Of a DNA stretch of 64,000 bases, positions 62,281 through 64,000 are shown piece by piece. The stretch spans positions 3,935,001 through 3,999,000 of the forward strand of contig JANTQA010000015.1 in assembly GCA_027625915.1 (NCBI GenBank). The letters run 5' to 3'. The notes beneath the pieces were generated by a model, which saw only the letters and a list, made by a program, of their open reading frames with translations, was not told the origin of the DNA and searched no databases. The translations under genes were made by a program, and so were the position numbers. Numbering within the stretch: position 1 is the stretch's first letter; the number at the start of each line of letters is the position of its first letter. Source of the stretch: Anaeramoeba flamelloides (Eukaryota > Metamonada > Anaeramoebidae).

Positions 62281-62760
62281 TTGTTATATGACGAGTTTGG
62301 CCTGGAAGAACGAAAAATATGATATTGTTCAAAGTGATATAAGATTATATTGTGGATTTCGAAGAACAACAATTAATATCATCTTTAGCACCAGAACAAT
62401 CTCAATATTTTGAGTCTGGAAGGGAAATTCAAAACGAAGAATTATAAAAGGGGAATGTTGAACAAATGAAACAATATGAGTTGTTATTTAATTTTTTCAA
62501 CTCAGGATCTAACTTGACAGAATAACAAACCAAAGAAAAACAAAAAAAAACAACTAATTTGTGTCTTTGTTAGGAAATTGAAAATAAAGTGAAAATGATT
62601 ACCATTTATTATTTAAATACCAGTATTGATCAAATAATTTTGTCAAAGAACCAAATTATGTGTTCAAATAGATTTACAGTTGAGACGAGCCGTCTTTTGG
62701 AATTTATGAGATTTACAACGTTGCAAAAAAATTAGTTAAAGTGTTCTAAAATAACTTTTA
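62281..62760 (+). pseudogene. decayed protein-coding gene, unrecognised
   Basis: Three nearby segments translate as ordinary protein but are broken by stops: YDEFGLEERKI (from about 62287), DFEEQQLISSLAPEQSQYFE with SGREIQNEEL (62345-62445), then in the same frame after a TAA, KGNVEQMKQYELLFNFFN with SGSNLTE (to 62527), and QIDLQLRRAVFWNL (about 62670-62710). Balanced amino-acid use and Gln/Glu-rich helices set it apart from the surroundings. It lacks a start and any splice pattern I could fit. A spliced gene with small exons is the alternative to a pseudogene. Confidence 0.4.
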
Positions 62761-64000
62761 ATAACATTTCTACAGTTTAATTTATTGGTAAAATACTTCT
62801 TATTTCACCCAATTCAAATTCCAAAAAAGAAGATCAGAAGATTTTCAAACTTTGCCTAATAACTAAATGATTTCCCAAAATCTTTCTACATTAACTACAG
62901 TACTATACTGAACTTTTTTGAGAAACAATCACTTTCTTATTTGTATTTATTCAAATTTATTTACCCAAATTTCCTCAAATAAGATGTTTGAGTTTGTAAA
63001 AAATATATAGCACTTTTATTGATGCTTTTGTTTTTTAAAATAAAATTTTGTCCTATAAAATAGACTAGAAATTTTAAAATGGGAAAAAATAAATTTTTTA
63101 TATGCATTCCCTTTATTATTTTTTTTTTCCTTATTAGTTTAAAAATATTTTCTATTTATTTTTCCTTTTTTTTGAAGGAAAAATAGGAAATTTACTTCTC
63201 TTAAAATAAAATCAATCAATCAATCAAAAATATTTTTTTCTAAATTAAACTGGTTTAACCAATAAAATTTATAATTAAAGATAATTGGTTATAATTATGA
63301 AAGTGTAAAAAAGCTTGAAATGTTTGGTTCAAATTTGTGTTTTTGATTGTAGTGTAAGGTGTTCTGAATAAAAATTGGATTTTTTTAATTTTAAGATTTA
63401 AAAATATTATAAAATTATAAAGGATCTTCAATAATTTAGATAAACTCCAAGAATTTTTCAGGATGTAATACCCATTTTAAACACCCTTTCATTTATTTTT
63501 CAAGAATTTATCTTGATTTATTGAAGAAGTATGTTGAAAATTTTCCAAATTTTTGGATTTAATTGTTTTAAATAGTTAGAATTTTTTTTCTTTAAAATTG
63601 TATCCAAAAGGATTCAACATTGTTAAAAAATTTATTTTTTTTTATTTTCAAAAAATAACAATTTTAGTATCAAAAGTTTTCATAATAAACAGAAATTTAC
63701 TTTCAAAAAGTTGGGTATTATTTTTGTGTTTGGGTCAAACATTGGGACATATTATTGAAAAAAAAAAACTTTTGAGAAAACCGAAAAAAAAAATCTACAA
63801 CTTTTAACTTTTATTGAAGAGAAACCCAGTTAGCTATTGTTATTTCAGGTGATTATTTTACTTAAAATTCATAATCAATCAAATTCCCTTGCAATTATTT
63901 CTCCAAATTCGGCAAATAAATTAATTTTTATTACCCCCAACATCAAATAATTCGATGTAGCCCTGAATGAGATCAAAAACACAAATAAAAAAAAATTTTT

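Larger units (their letters stand above)
59909..64000. other. 4.1 kb transposon-rich region upstream of the cullin exon
   Basis: No intact gene was found. B2 (59994-60544) and F1 (60541-62048) sit end to end next to the cullin acceptor, then a decayed gene (62281-62760). From 62760 to 64000 I see only A/T runs and short open frames with chance-like composition (for instance 63598-63807). If the cullin has an upstream exon, this is intron. Confidence 0.55.

Noticed and set aside
1-64000. tRNA or rRNA genes
   Set aside because: No T-arm GGTTCGA/GGTTCAA with a matching acceptor stem, and no rRNA-like GC-rich block, was found by eye; a covariance-model search would be needed to be sure.

Overview
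The window is about 80% A+T and comes from a eukaryotic nuclear genome. It has spliceosomal introns (GT-AG, about 150-215 nt where not inflated by transposons), cytosolic ribosomal protein genes RPS13 and RPL30, and machinery only eukaryotes have: a HOPS subunit, a DENN protein, a cullin, a SUN-domain protein, a probable inner-ring nucleoporin and a UBAC2-type ER protein. TAA and TGA both act as stops and the standard code fits every alignment. Asn/Lys/Asp runs, Arg-Glu dipeptide runs and gene spacing of several kb suggest an AT-rich free-living protist, for example an amoebozoan or an Anaeramoeba-like metamonad. That placement is inference.

Layout. 1-4079: 3' part of a large helical protein resembling Nup205/Nup192, running off the left edge. 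7937-11888: VPS41 in two exons. 15170-16726: BRCT protein with RS and Arg-Glu tails. 21207-22511: DENND11/LCHN homologue. 28983-31378: choline-transporter-like protein in three exons. 38846-39398: small membrane protein with a tiny second exon. 43626-44704: SUN-domain protein whose 5' end is unresolved. 48368-49016 (minus) and 49248-49574 (plus): divergent RPS13/RPL30 pair. 54436-57253: UBAC2 homologue whose intron holds two tandem transposons. 58298-59908 (minus): C-terminal two thirds of a cullin.

Between the genes lie 3-7 kb stretches carrying relics of small DNA transposons. I could define at least nine families by inverted ends or by copy-to-copy similarity, called A to H and K here, plus two 5'-truncated tails of one probable LINE. 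Families B, C and F abut one another through shared TATA/ATAT ends at two separate loci, and a family A copy is nested inside a family C copy. The transposons carry no intact transposase that I can see.

The genes do not form one pathway. Several concern membranes: VPS41 (late endosome/vacuole tethering), a DENN protein, an SLC44-type transporter and UBAC2 (ER). SUN and the nucleoporin-like protein belong to the nuclear envelope. The cullin and UBAC2 both connect to ubiquitin. No tRNA, rRNA, CRISPR array or intact autonomous mobile element was recognised.
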